Assembly: GCA_964017145.1 (NCBI GenBank)
Contig: OZ024842.1
Location: 4,030,001 to 4,094,000 of the forward strand
DNA length: 64,000 nucleotides
From: Agrocybe praecox
Lineage: Eukaryota; Basidiomycota; Agaricomycetes; Agaricales; Agrocybaceae
Reading direction: 5' to 3'
Shown here: piece by piece, positions 47,599-58,580 of the stretch
Layout of the letters: every line of letters starts with the position of its first letter
Position numbering within the stretch: the first letter of the stretch is position 1
The notes under the pieces: model-generated
What the model was told of the DNA's origin: nothing
What the model saw: the letters and a program-made list of their open reading frames with translations, nothing else
The model's database searches: none
Position numbers and translations under genes: made by a program

Positions 47599-48107
47599 TG
47601 TCAGGGTTTCTCTTATTTTCCCTTATTTTTCTATATTTATTTCGCATTTTTCCCTTTCTTAATTATGTAGATATCTTATCTCTTTTACATCTTTGATTAT
47701 CTCCTTGATTATCTCTTTGATTATCACTCAGATCTTTGATTAGATACTTATCATCTTTATTTCCCATGAGCACTGCCTCAATCACTCCACATCATTCTTC
47801 TCCTTGTTTCATGATGTCATTGTCTTATTCATCATTCCTTTATGATGTCATTGTCTTACTCATCCTTCTGTTTCATGATGTAATGTAGGAATATTCTAGA
47901 ACACCTGTAGAGTATAAATACTGTAGCTGTAGGTAGCTGTAGCCCCAGCTTCAATCTCTTAGGATATCCACTATCATTGGTGTGATCTCTTAGAATCATT
48001 GAGTGTCTCTCTATCTCTATCTCTTCCTCTCTCTCTCTTCTCTCTCTTCTCTCTTGCTTCGTCTTTGTTGGTGGCCTTGTCACACTGATTATAGTGTTGC
48101 CCTGACA
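47599..48107 (+). repeat. 5' LTR of chromovirus
   Basis: 509 bp, TGTCAGGG at the start and CCCTGACA at the end, with TATAAATA at 47913-47920. Same length and, as far as read, same sequence as 53,612-54,120 (offset 6,013 throughout). Confidence 0.92.
47913..47920 (+). promoter_or_regulatory. TATA box of the chromovirus LTR
   Basis: TATAAATA in the LTR, 34 bp before AGCTTCAATCT (47947-47957), the presumed 5' end of the transcript. Confidence 0.6.
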
Positions 48108-48109
48108 GA

Positions 48110-48120
48110 AGATTGAAGCT
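48110..48120 (+). promoter_or_regulatory. self-priming primer-binding site of chromovirus
   Basis: AGATTGAAGCT, 2 bp after the 5' LTR, is the exact reverse complement of AGCTTCAATCT at 47947-47957 in the LTR, at the distance from the TATA box expected of the RNA 5' end. In Tf1/sushi elements the RNA 5' end folds back on such an 11-nt site to prime reverse transcription. No tRNA-type TGG site is seen here. Confidence 0.65.
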
Positions 48121-48638
48121 ATCTCAGACAACTCCACCAATCATCATCCATCATCTCACCCTTACCTACACCAACCTACATTTATCTACATCAATCTATT
48201 CAGCTCTCTTTCCATCATTTTCCCCCACATCCTCTCACCACATATATCATCTTCTTTATCACCACCAACCCTTCAACCTCCAATATCCTCCCAGTCTTCT
48301 ACATCATTTCTCTCTCTCCAATTTCAACATCTCCTCAAGACACCTCTCTTTTTACTGGATTTCTCACTCTCTGCTGTGTGTTGTGTGTGAACTTGTAGAT
48401 AGGGATACCAACTGTTGGGGCAGACTCAGGCCAACTGTTTCTGTCTTTGGTGGTCTAGGAAAATACCAGGTAGTCAATCCTGTGATCCTAGGTTTAGACC
48501 CACTGTGTTTGGGGTGACAACTGGGTATCCATTACATAGATCTTTTTTAGTTTACATAAATAGTTTCCAAGGACACTTTCAGTAGATAGCTTCTCCCACA
48601 CACACACCAGAGAGCCTCTACCTTATCTATACCACAAT

Positions 48639-49721
48639 ATGGACACTTCCACCTTCCCCACCACTACTCTCCCCTCTGTGGAAGAGCTCCTACAACAAAT
48701 CTCTCTTCTTACCCAAGAGGTGACTCTCTTGAGACAGCAGCAGCAGCAATCAATCACACCTCCTACCACCCAATCACCTTTCTCTGCTGCTGCAAAAGAG
48801 GTCAATACTCCCCCTGCCAGTCATGGTGCCTTTGCCTTTGGTTCACAGTCTGGAATCAAAGTTTCCCCTCCTGAGCCATATGATGGTTCTATGCAAAAAG
48901 CAGAAACCTTCTTGAGTCAACTCAAGCTATACTTCTATGGGAAGGGTATTACAGATGATCTTCAAAAGGTTGTTTGTGCTCTATCCTATATGAAAGGAGG
49001 AACTGCTGGGAAATGGGCTCTTGACAAGACAAAAATTCTAGATGGAGACTATTCCAAGGAAGGCCTTTGGGAAGACTTTGTCTATGAATTCAGGGAAGTG
49101 TTTGGAGACCCAGACCCTGCTAGTACAGCCAGACACAAAATGAACCTTCTGAAGCAGGGAAGTCAAACTGCTGATGAATATGTGGCTAGCTTCAGGGAAC
49201 TGGTTTCTGACACTGGGTACAATGATGCTGCTTTGGTTGAGAAATTTCAGACTGGGCTGAACAGATCTCTTAGGGAAAAAGTCTACAATGTCCCTGATAT
49301 GCCCAAAAGTCTGAATGGCTGGATTTCTTGGGCAACCAAGCTGGATAGACAGTGGAGACAGATGGAGGCTTTTAATAAGTCTACCTCTTCAACATCTTCT
49401 CCTTTTGCCAAGGCTCCTGCATCACAGAAGCCACAGTCTAAACCAGCTGTCCCCAGTCCTTCTCCCTTTGCAAGCAATCAAAGAAGTTTTGTTGCTCAGG
49501 CAAGGCAACCAGATGTTGTTCCCATGGAAGTTGACTCTGGATGGAGATCAGTCAGGCCCCTTATATGTTTCAAGTGCAGAAAGCAAGGACATAAGGCTGC
49601 TGACTGTAGATCCTCAGTCAACATCAATGCCATGAACCATGAGGAGCTGAAAGACTTCTATGGGAAACTCATCAAGGAAGAAGAAGAAGGACAATCACAG
49701 GAACAGAAGAAGAATTTTTAG
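48639..49721 (+). CDS. gag: chromovirus gag with CCHC zinc knuckle
   Basis: 360 residues from ATG 48639 to TAG 49719-49721. It forms the particle and packages element RNA. The N-terminus is a Gln-rich coiled coil (LTQEVTLLRQQQQQ). The capsid-like helical core follows (about residues 80-230, ending LDRQWRQMEAF). A Ser/Pro/Lys linker leads to the zinc knuckle CFKCRKQGHKAADC. The frame is unbroken. Pol overlaps the end in the -1 frame near a run of five T just before the stop. Confidence 0.88.
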   Translation: MDTSTFPTTTLPSVEELLQQISLLTQEVTLLRQQQQQSITPPTTQSPFSAAAKEVNTPPASHGAFAFGSQSGIKVSPPEPYDGSMQKAETFLSQLKLYFYGKGITDDLQKVVCALSYMKGGTAGKWALDKTKILDGDYSKEGLWEDFVYEFREVFGDPDPASTARHKMNLLKQGSQTADEYVASFRELVSDTGYNDAALVEKFQTGLNRSLREKVYNVPDMPKSLNGWISWATKLDRQWRQMEAFNKSTSSTSSPFAKAPASQKPQSKPAVPSPSPFASNQRSFVAQARQPDVVPMEVDSGWRSVRPLICFKCRKQGHKAADCRSSVNINAMNHEELKDFYGKLIKEEEEGQSQEQKKNF

Positions 49722-49741
49722 AGGCACCATTGGTGAAGGAC

Positions 49742-52700
49742 ATGTCCCAATGGAATAGATTTAATGTATTAGAAGATGAAAATGATAGAGTCAATTCCAC
49801 TTCTTCTGAATCTGATACAGAAATCATGTCCTCAAATTCTGATTCTCTTCTTTCTTCTACTCCTGAGAGAATATACATCTTAGGGCACAAGCCAAAAGCC
49901 TCTACCCATTTGTCTGTCATTCTCAAGACAATGGATACAGGAAAAAGGCTGCCTGTGAATGCTTTGCTTGACTCTGGAGCTACTGGTCTGTTTCTGGACA
50001 CTGGTTTTGTAAAATACCATAACCTCAATACAAGAAAACTTCCTAGAGCCATCCCAGTCTACAATGTTGATGGTACTCTCAACAAAAGTGGCTCTATTCA
50101 TGAAGAAGTTGACTTGATTATGGTGTATAAAAACCACACAGAAAAGGCTACCTTTGCTGTTTGTGACTTGGGAGACAAAAATGCTATTATTGGACATACC
50201 TGGCTCTATCTACATAATCCTGATGTCAATTGGAAGTCAGGTGATGTCCAGTTTACTAGATGTCCATCTGACTGCCACATGGAAGTTATTAGAGCCAGGA
50301 GAAAGAGACAGAAGATAGCTGCAGTACAGAGAAGACAGCTCCCTCAGTTTGATGATGAAGGTGTAGATCTTGTAGATCAGTCACCTGACTCTGACTCTGA
50401 GATTGAGCCTGAGGATAGGATTTTTATTTCTTATCTCCATCCTCAGAAGCAGTCTATCAATGCTACCTCAACTGTGTCCCAGAAATTAGCAGAAGAGTCT
50501 TACCAACAGGCTGAATCCCCAAAGAAGACCTTTGAAGAAGCTGTCCCCAAGCATTATCACCAATTTAAGGGAGTTTTTTCAAAGGAGTCCTTTGACAGGC
50601 TACCTGATAGAAAGCCTTGGGATCATGCTATTGAGCTAAAGCCTGGTTCTGAGCCCTATAGATCAAAGATTTATCCTCTTTCACCTAAAGAGCAGAAGGA
50701 GCTTGATGCCTTTCTAGAGGAAAATCTGAAATCTGGCAGAATCAGACCTTCCAAGTCACCTATGGCATCCCCTGTTTTCTTTGTCAAGAAGAAGGATGGC
50801 TCTCTTAGACTAGTTCAGGATTATAGAAAGCTAAATGAAATGACTATCAAAAACTCCTACCCTCTACCTCTCATTTCTGACATCATCACCAAACTCAGCA
50901 AAGCTAAATACTTCACCAAGCTGGATGTCAGATGGGGATTTAACAATGTCAGAGTTAAGGAAGGGGATGAGTGGAAGGCAGCTTTTAGGACCAATAGAGG
51001 GCTGTTTGAACCACTGGTCATGTTCTTTGGCTTAACCAATAGTCCTGCAACCTTTCAAACTATGATGAATGACATTTTCATAGAGCTCATTGATGGCAAT
51101 GTGGTCATTGTCTATATGGATGACATATTGGTCTTCACTGAAACTCTTGAACATCATAGAGAGGTAGTCAAGAAGGTCTTGCAAATCCTAGAAGAGAACA
51201 AACTCTACCTCAAAGCAGAAAAATGTGAATTTGAAAAGGAAAAAATTGAATATCTTGGACTTATCATTTCACAAGGCAAGATTGAAATGGATCCTGTCAA
51301 GGTAGAGGGAGTTTCCAAATGGCCTGAACCTGAGAATGTCAAGGATGTTCAATCATTCTTGGGATTTGTTAACTTCTACAGAAGGTTCATAGAAGATTTT
51401 GCAGACATTGCCAAGCCACTTCATGAATTGACAAAGAAGGGAATAGTCTGGAGATGGGGACTTAGACACCAGGAAGCCTTTGACCAGTTAAAGCTTAAGG
51501 TCACATCCTCCCCTATTTTAATCTTCCCTGATGACAACAAGCCTTATAAAGTTGAAGCAGATAGCTCTGATTATGCTACTGGAGCTGTATTGTCTCAGGA
51601 AGGTTTAGATGGGAAATGGCATCCTGTGGCCTTTATGTCTAAGTCTCTCTCTGAAGTAGAAAGGAATTATGAGATCCATGATAAAGAGATGCTGGCTATT
51701 ATCAGAGCACTAGATGAATGGAGACATTATCTTGAAGGGACTCAACACACCTTTGAGATCTGGACAGATCACAAGAATTTAGAGTACTTCATGACTGCCC
51801 AGAAGCTAAGCAGAAGGCAGGCCAGATGGTCACTCTTCTTGTCCAGATTTGACTTTTCTCTTCATCATAGGCCTGGTAAAAAGTCCTTAAAGCCAGATGC
51901 TCTTTCTAGGAGATCAGACCATAAGAAAGGGGAGAATGACAATGAACATGTAGTTCTTCTCAAGCCTTCCTACTTCAAAATCCAGGCTCTCAAACAGGGT
52001 CATACCATAGTAGCTGGTCCAGAGACTGATCTTCTCAAGAAAATCAGAGAGGCAAAGGACTTTGATGAAAAGGTTGTGAAGGCAGTTCAGGAACTCAAGA
52101 ATTCTTCAGTCAAGAAGATAGATGGACAGGAATGGTCAGAGGAGCAAGGACTTGTTCTCTACAGAGGAAAGGTGTATGTTCCAAAAGACAGAGACCTTAG
52201 AAGGAAAATTGTGGAACTACATCATGATGCCTATCTTGCTGGACATCCAGGGAAATGGAAGACAATAGAGCTAGTCTCTAGAAATTACTGGTGGCCAGGA
52301 ATGTCTCATTATATTGCAGCCTATACCAGAGGATGTGATAGATGTAACAGAACCAAGACATTTCCAGCCAAACCTGTTGGCTTCCTGACTCCAACTGAAA
52401 TTCCCTCTGATGTCTGGCAAACCATTACTGTGGACTTTATCACTGGCCTACCTGAATGTCAAGGGTACAATGCCATTATGATAGTTGTAGATAGGCTTAG
52501 CAAGATGATCCATATCATACCTACCACAGATGAGGTCACATCTGAAGGTACTGCTAAGCTCTACAGAGACTATGTTTGGAAACTGCATGGTCTACCTATC
52601 AAAATCATCTGTGATAGAGGCCCTCAGTTTGTCTCCAAGTTTATGAAAGAGCTTAACTCCATACTGGGTATTCAAACTGCTTCATCTACAGCCTACCATC

Positions 52701-53611
52701 CTCAGACTGATGGTCAGACAGAAAGAGTCAATCAGGAAGTAGAACAGTATCTTAGGCTCTTCATAAACCATAGACAAGATGATTGGGTAGAATGGTTGGC
52801 CTTAGCTGAATTCTCCTATAACAACAGAGTTCAAGCATCTACTAGGCAAACACCCTTCATGCTCAATAATGGTAGACATCCCAGGATGGGCACAGAACCT
52901 TTTAGAGACAGCAAGATGGACACTGTAGATACCTTTGTGAAAAACATGGAAGAGGCCAGGAAAGAAGCAGAGTTTGCACTCAAAAAGGCTGCTGATGACA
53001 TGGCTAGATTCTATGATAGAAACAGAGGTGCTCCTACTGAGTACAAGGTTGGAGACATGGTTTGGCTAGATGGCAAGGATTTAAAGACTGATAGGCCTTC
53101 TAAGAAATTGGATGACAAGAGATATGGACCATACAAAATTACCAAAGTTGTTGGTTCAAATGCCTATGAGCTCAAACTGCCTAAAACCATGAAAATACAC
53201 CCAGTGTTCAATGTAGTCAGGCTCATGCCTTACCATCCTGATACTGTTGGAAGAAAGCCTCCTTCCAGACCTCCACCTGTTATTAGAGGAGAAAATCCTG
53301 AATGGGAAGTTGAGTACATCAAGGATAGCAGATTATTCAGAAATAAGCTGCAGTACTTGGTTAAATGGAAAAACTATCCAAATGAGGAAAGTAGTTGGGA
53401 ACCTGCTGAGAATTTGAAGAAGGCAGCTAAATCAATCAAAGAGTTCCATGCCAAGCATCCAGCTGCACCCAGAAGGATTTCTGCTCTTACTTTTGATAGA
53501 CTTTCCTTTTCACCTTTAATTAACTTCACTGAACCTCCTCCTCCTCTGAAACCCTCTAAACTTACTCATACATGTGCACATTGTGGGAAATGTGCCTTAG
53601 AGAGGGGGTGA
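49742..53611 (+). CDS. pol: chromovirus pol polyprotein: protease, RT, RNase H, integrase, chromodomain
   Basis: About 1,289 residues from the first ATG; the frame is open upstream to the gag end, so it is probably translated as gag-pol by a -1 slip. Domains in order: aspartic protease (NALLDSGATGLF), reverse transcriptase (FVKKKDGSLRLVQDYRKLN; active site VYMDDILVF), RNase H (KVEADSSDYATGAVL, then TDHKNLEYF), integrase with zinc part (HHDAYLAGHPGKW, then CDRCNRTK) and DDE core (VDFITGLPE, ICDRGPQFVS, TDGQTERVNQEVEQYLR), and a chromodomain (LQYLVKWKNYPNEESSWEPA) that may direct insertion to marked chromatin. All catalytic motifs are present. The stop codon TGA abuts the 3' LTR. Confidence 0.92.
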   Translation: MSQWNRFNVLEDENDRVNSTSSESDTEIMSSNSDSLLSSTPERIYILGHKPKASTHLSVILKTMDTGKRLPVNALLDSGATGLFLDTGFVKYHNLNTRKLPRAIPVYNVDGTLNKSGSIHEEVDLIMVYKNHTEKATFAVCDLGDKNAIIGHTWLYLHNPDVNWKSGDVQFTRCPSDCHMEVIRARRKRQKIAAVQRRQLPQFDDEGVDLVDQSPDSDSEIEPEDRIFISYLHPQKQSINATSTVSQKLAEESYQQAESPKKTFEEAVPKHYHQFKGVFSKESFDRLPDRKPWDHAIELKPGSEPYRSKIYPLSPKEQKELDAFLEENLKSGRIRPSKSPMASPVFFVKKKDGSLRLVQDYRKLNEMTIKNSYPLPLISDIITKLSKAKYFTKLDVRWGFNNVRVKEGDEWKAAFRTNRGLFEPLVMFFGLTNSPATFQTMMNDIFIELIDGNVVIVYMDDILVFTETLEHHREVVKKVLQILEENKLYLKAEKCEFEKEKIEYLGLIISQGKIEMDPVKVEGVSKWPEPENVKDVQSFLGFVNFYRRFIEDFADIAKPLHELTKKGIVWRWGLRHQEAFDQLKLKVTSSPILIFPDDNKPYKVEADSSDYATGAVLSQEGLDGKWHPVAFMSKSLSEVERNYEIHDKEMLAIIRALDEWRHYLEGTQHTFEIWTDHKNLEYFMTAQKLSRRQARWSLFLSRFDFSLHHRPGKKSLKPDALSRRSDHKKGENDNEHVVLLKPSYFKIQALKQGHTIVAGPETDLLKKIREAKDFDEKVVKAVQELKNSSVKKIDGQEWSEEQGLVLYRGKVYVPKDRDLRRKIVELHHDAYLAGHPGKWKTIELVSRNYWWPGMSHYIAAYTRGCDRCNRTKTFPAKPVGFLTPTEIPSDVWQTITVDFITGLPECQGYNAIMIVVDRLSKMIHIIPTTDEVTSEGTAKLYRDYVWKLHGLPIKIICDRGPQFVSKFMKELNSILGIQTASSTAYHPQTDGQTERVNQEVEQYLRLFINHRQDDWVEWLALAEFSYNNRVQASTRQTPFMLNNGRHPRMGTEPFRDSKMDTVDTFVKNMEEARKEAEFALKKAADDMARFYDRNRGAPTEYKVGDMVWLDGKDLKTDRPSKKLDDKRYGPYKITKVVGSNAYELKLPKTMKIHPVFNVVRLMPYHPDTVGRKPPSRPPPVIRGENPEWEVEYIKDSRLFRNKLQYLVKWKNYPNEESSWEPAENLKKAAKSIKEFHAKHPAAPRRISALTFDRLSFSPLINFTEPPPPLKPSKLTHTCAHCGKCALERG
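53601..53611 (+). promoter_or_regulatory. polypurine tract of chromovirus
   Basis: AGAGGGGGTGA directly before the 3' LTR, the usual place for plus-strand priming. It overlaps the last pol codons. Confidence 0.6.
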
Positions 53612-54120
53612 TGTCAGGGTTTCTCTTATTTTCCCTTATTTTTCTATATTTATTTCGCATTTTTCCCTTTCTTAATTATGTAGATATCTTATCTCTTTTA
53701 CATCTTTGATTATCTCCTTGATTATCTCTTTGATTATCACTCAGATCTTTGATTAGATACTTATCATCTTTATTTCCCATGAGCACTGCCTCAATCACTC
53801 CACATCATTCTTCTCCTTGTTTCATGATGTCATTGTCTTATTCATCATTCCTTTATGATGTCATTGTCTTACTCATCCTTCTGTTTCATGATGTAATGTA
53901 GGAATATTCTAGAACACCTGTAGAGTATAAATACTGTAGCTGTAGGTAGCTGTAGCCCCAGCTTCAATCTCTTAGGATATCCACTATCATTGGTGTGATC
54001 TCTTAGAATCATTGAGTGTCTCTCTATCTCTATCTCTTCCTCTCTCTCTCTTCTCTCTCTTCTCTCTTGCTTCGTCTTTGTTGGTGGCCTTGTCACACTG
54101 ATTATAGTGTTGCCCTGACA
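53612..54120 (+). repeat. 3' LTR of chromovirus
   Basis: Copy of the 5' LTR. It begins directly after the pol stop codon TGA (53609-53611). Confidence 0.92.
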
Positions 54121-54125
54121 ACATG
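54121..54125. repeat. target duplication ACATG, right
   Basis: Matches 47594-47598. Confidence 0.85.
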
Positions 54126-55132
54126 GCTGATCTATCCAACATATCATTCACAGGAAAGCCAGATGATCAAGATCCGCAAGACTTTATGAATCGCCTGGAA
54201 AAGATCATCATGCTGAAAACGACAATGCCCGAAGCTGACAAGGTTCGCTTCCTTCGGCTATCCCTCAAAGCAAAGTCACTGGCAGATGAGTGGTGGTCCA
54301 CCTTAACTGTGGCCGATACAGCAACATTCACCACTGTTCAAACTGCCTTCTCTGTTCGATGGCCTGCTAAACCTATTATTGCAAAAACCACAGCAGAGAA
54401 ACAGGTACTCCTCGATGCCGTACTCCTGAAACCTCGGACCTTGGACAACGAGTAGCAGCTAGTAAAGGAGGAGAGGAGGAATTGACGCACATTGTGTGGG
54501 CCAACAAGGTGGAAAGACTTGCAAATGACATTCCCAACACAGGAAATCTGCTCGTTCCAGGTGTGTGGAAGAACCTGCCAAAGGCGATCATCAAACTTAT
54601 TGGCCTCAAGCCCATGACCTGGACCGAACTTTGCAACAATGTCAGAGCAATCACACTCGAAGAGCTAATGGATCAAGTAGAAGAGGAACATGAACGGACT
54701 CGAAGGTTCATGCCTGCATTAACCCCTGACACACCGAGTAAGGCCCTCGGGGCCGCCTTCCAAAACATCAACTTCAAACCCAGCCAACGTCAATATATTC
54801 CTACCAACACTACCTACCAGCCACAGCGCTTACGCAGCACCACTCCCAGCAGCTTCACAGAAAGACCACCCCACGAACATCTCGCCGATGTCCTGCGAAA
54901 AGCATTACCCATGCAACCCAACACAGCCGACGGCAACGCAAAGTATAACGTGCAGATCACAGAATTGCATGCCACTCATGGGCAAAGCGGACCTAGTGAA
55001 GTACAGCCATACCCTCTCACTCCAGGCACAGCCCCAGTTGCATCTGGAGAGTGCTGGACTTGTGGATATCAGTCCCATTTGCGCTTGCCGTGCACCAAAC
55101 CCCAGGTTCCAGCTCTTGAGCACAAATGGTGA
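54121..55132 (+). pseudogene. gag 3' part of the older retroelement, frameshifted
   Basis: The first frame (to 54,455) has the gag helix pattern DFMNRLEKIIMLK and LADEWWSTL. The frame then changes; the second (from about 54,420, listed from 54,482) continues EEELTHIVWANKVERLANDI and ends near a zinc-type cysteine motif (CWTCGYQSHLRLPC). One frameshift between them breaks the gene. Confidence 0.65.
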
Positions 55133-55296
55133 TCCATCGCACAAACCATTCGCCGCCGAGCTGAACACGCAGCAGCAGCCATCGTTAACGTTAATGTGGT
55201 TGATGTTGAGGACACCACTGTGCAAACATACGATCCAGACGAGCTCAACCACCTTCACAATTTAATCAACCAGGGAAATGGGGAAGGGTCGTCGAC

Positions 55297-57815
55297 ATGA
55301 AGTATCAAGCTTCGACGACGACCCAGGAACAAAAGCAGAGATGTGCGAAGATTCCCAAGCAGGCTGTGCCGCTGCTTGGGAACAACGACAGGCCTGCCAA
55401 CAGACTGTGTCACCCCGAAAAGGGGAAGGGAAATGCACCTGTAGTTGATGAGGTTGTCCCAGATACGCATACCATGTATTTTGTGTCAGATAATAAACAA
55501 AATTTTGTTTCAGACCTATACACCGTTGGCAGCCTAAGAGAGGAGAATGGGATGAAGAGGGAGAGCGTACTGTTTGTCCATGATATGGCATTAACAGGGC
55601 CGAGGGGAGAGAATGTCAGGTTCCGTGCTGTTTTCAACGATGGCGCCATGGTCAATGCAATCGATGAGACAGTGTTCGACCTATCAAAAGGCCGGCTTTC
55701 AGCATTAGAACCATCCAAAATGATGCTGTGAATGGCAGATGGTCGTCTCGTCCCATCTCGAGGAATATGGCATGGAAAAGTCACAGTGAAAAACATGACA
55801 TTCGAAGGCGGATTCGAAGTCTTTGGGAGCAACAAGGCTTGGGCAGTTCTTGTTGGAAAGCCACTCCTCGAAACCATGAAAGCGGTACACGATTACGGAA
55901 ATGACACAGTCTCAATTCCGCATGACGGACACATACCCGTCAATCTGCAAAATCAGTTTTCGAAGACATCTGGATTGGCGAGTCATCTCCTCGCAAATCT
56001 CGCAATCGACATTAAACAACGCACAAACTTCTTGGGGGATTTGCGATCCCCCTCGAGGGAAGTCTTACCCGTTATTTATGAGACCGCAGATGAGCACATA
56101 ACTGACCAAATTCCACCCAGTGTTACCACCACAGGTTCGTCAGACTCCGTGTCAGACAAAGACACTCAATGGCGGGATACCTGGATCCTAGATAAAGTGG
56201 CAGGAAACAGCCCAGATCATCCTGGCTTTGCACAGCCAGATGTATCAAAGTCATTCGAACCCACATTGCTAACTCGTAAAACAGATCCACATAACACAGC
56301 CCATGTGGCAACAATCCTTGGAGAGGTAACGATCGGGGACGACCTCTCACAGGAACAGAAACAGGTAGTGCAGAATCTCATAGCCAAATATGCAGATTGT
56401 TTTGCACTGTCCATGAGCGAAGTTACACCAGTAGAAGGTGCAGCACACCGTCTAGACATACCAAGAGACACAGTATTTCGAACCAAAGTCAACCAACGCC
56501 CACAAAGTCCACCGCAGCGAGAATTCTTCAACGGTGTCATTGATAAAATGCTCGCTGCAGACATCATTACTCCAATCGCACACCAGGACGTAAAATGCTG
56601 TGGTGCAACTACATTAGCAAAAAAAAGCGCACGACGGAGAAGGCCTTACCATCGACTCTCTGAAGCATTGCGTAAATGACCAATGCATCACCGCTGGTTT
56701 ACCTGCAGCATTTGAAGAGCTGCCACCTAGAGAAGAAACCGCTGCAGATCAGCTCGCCCCGGAGGCGCAAACAAAATGGCATGTATGCCAAGATTTTGCA
56801 GAATTGAATAAAGTCACACAGGTCCCTCCGATGCCACAGGGAGATATCCGCCCAAAACAGCAAGCCTTGAGTGGTCATCGTTGGGTCACAGTTTTCGATT
56901 TTGCGAATGGATTTTACGCATGTGAAATCAGGCCCGAAGACAGACCATACATATGCTTCTACGTTGAAGGACAGGGATACTTCTCATATAAACGGATGCC
57001 GTTTGGTTTAACAGGTGCCCCATCAACCTTTTCGGAGATGACAGTGAGGGCTCTAGGCGACCTTGTTGGCACCCTGATCGAACTATTCATAGATGATGGT
57101 GGCATGGCAGGCGATAAATTCGATGAATTCCTCTCCAACACATGTCGCTTGCTCCAACGAACACAAGAAACAGGACTATCACTTTCAGCATCTAAATCAA
57201 GATTTTTCGTGACTGAAGCTACATTCGCTGGTGCTCGTATTGGACCTGATGGAATAAAACCTGACTTAACAAAATTAACCGCAATTGTCGACTGGAAAAC
57301 GCCAACAGACTTACAGAACTTGGGTTCTTTCATCGGCCTAGCAGGATACTTCAGGTCTCTCGTAAAAGGTTATGTTACGATGGCACAACCCCTGACAGAT
57401 CTTGTCCGAAACATCAAACTCCCAAAGTTGAAGGGTAAAGCTGCGTATAATCGTGCCATGAAAGGTCATTCATTGGTCGGCCTCTGGAATGCGGAGCATG
57501 ATAAGGCATTCCTTCGTTTGAAAGTAGCACTTACCAGCAAACCCGTTCTCAAAGGACCAAAGTTCGATGGCACGCCCTTCGTCGTGACTACTGATGGTTG
57601 CAAATTTGGATTCACAGGTATGCTGACACAAAAATTCACATCGATCCTGCCCAACGGTTCCGAAAAGTCAACAATGCACCCTATTGCCTTTATCTCAAAG
57701 TGGACATCTGTAACGGAAGAGAAGTACAAACCATTTATTTTAGAATTTGCTGCGCTAAAACACATACTCGATAAATTCGGTGACATTATATGGGGTTACC
57801 CTATCGCAGCCTTGT
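55297..57815 (+). pseudogene. pol of the older retroelement: protease, reverse transcriptase, partial RNase H
   Basis: The protease-like part (FNDGAMVNAIDETVF) is followed by a TGA at 55,729-55,731, with the frame continuing MADGRLVPSRG. A run of eight A at about 56,619-56,626 shifts the frame (seven would restore it). The reverse transcriptase is recognised by WVTVFDFANGFYACEI, FGLTGAPSTFSEM and FIDDGGM, the connection by GLAGYFRSLV, and the RNase H start by VVTTDGCKFGFTGML. The last retro-type residues are WGYPI, then KDZ-type repeat sequence begins. The enzyme cannot be made. Confidence 0.75.
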
Positions 57816-57827
57816 CTGGTATATTCA

Positions 57828-58580
57828 TGTATCAATCCTGGCAATTTGGCCTTTTTTTGATACATCATAGCGGGCAGTTGCCCACCCCGGCAATATGCCC
57901 CAAGTGTGCCATAGGCAGAGAGCAGTTGGCCTTGCCAAACATTAATAAACATTGCTGTTTTTGATGTTTTCGGACAGTAATTATATGTTGCAGGTGTAGT
58001 GGGTATGTTTTTTGTTGCGATATGTCAGATATATGTTCTATATATATATTATGTTTTTTTGATGCCCTTTGCGCACCTAAAATGGGATGGGACGGGATGG
58101 ATTGGAAAACATACAACCAGATGATGTGTTATTTATAGACGGACACAGGAAACAGTGTCCCCGAAGTGCCTGATGCTGTAATTGGGCTCCTGCGCTGCCT
58201 CGGGCATCGTTCGGGGCCTAGAAAAAGCGCAGATATAATGTAGGAATATGTTTTGATTTTTTGGCGCTGTTTGCGCCATCAAAAGAGGGCGGGAGGGGAT
58301 GGATTGCAAAACATAAAATCGGATGACGTGTTATTTTTAGCTTATTTCGACAATTTCGGGCGCTGCGCTATTTTTAATTATCATATAATCATTCTTGGAC
58401 TATGTTTTTTTACATACATATATTCTACCTTAGATTAGATTAGATATTTACAAAATCGACTCACATTTTGTTTTGGGTGGTAATTCCTAATTTAGAATTT
58501 GTTGCCCTTTTGGGCACATTCTTTTTACAACATATAAAAATGTTCAAAAGTAGATTTTATTTAGTATACTACACTACATT
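57828..58580 (+). repeat. KDZ-type terminal repeat, solo copy A
   Basis: It starts TGTATCAATCCTGGCAATTT and holds blocks shared with the KDZ terminal repeats (AGATATAATGTA, TTTGCGCCATCAAAAGAGGG, GGATGACGTGTTATTTTTAG). Orientation is that of the left end of copy 1. No cargo follows. It cuts off the older Gypsy element. It is probably a left-end remnant of a related KDZ subfamily, or a small non-autonomous derivative. Confidence 0.6.

Larger units (their letters stand above)
47599..54120 (+). mobile_element. intact chromovirus (Gypsy/Ty3) LTR retrotransposon, young insertion
   Basis: A 6,522 bp element with two 509 bp LTRs (TGTCAGGG...CCCTGACA) that I could not tell apart on reading, and a 5 bp target duplication ACATG. 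It holds gag, then pol with protease, RT, RNase H, integrase and a C-terminal chromodomain. It is inserted into the gag gene of an older Gypsy element. Equal LTRs and unbroken frames point to recent movement. The codon use is A/T-richer than in the surrounding old element. Confidence 0.93.
47111..57815 (+). mobile_element. older Gypsy-type LTR retroelement, decayed, interrupted and 3'-truncated
   Basis: Coding remains run 47,167-47,598 and 54,121-57,815, with the younger chromovirus inserted between. Order is gag-like, aspartic protease, reverse transcriptase and the start of RNase H, as in Gypsy/Ty3 elements. It carries several frameshifts and a stop, and it ends within the RNase H part where a KDZ-type terminal repeat begins (about 57,828). 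Integrase and 3' LTR are missing. It differs clearly from the inner element (FIDD instead of YMDD at the active site). Confidence 0.75.
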
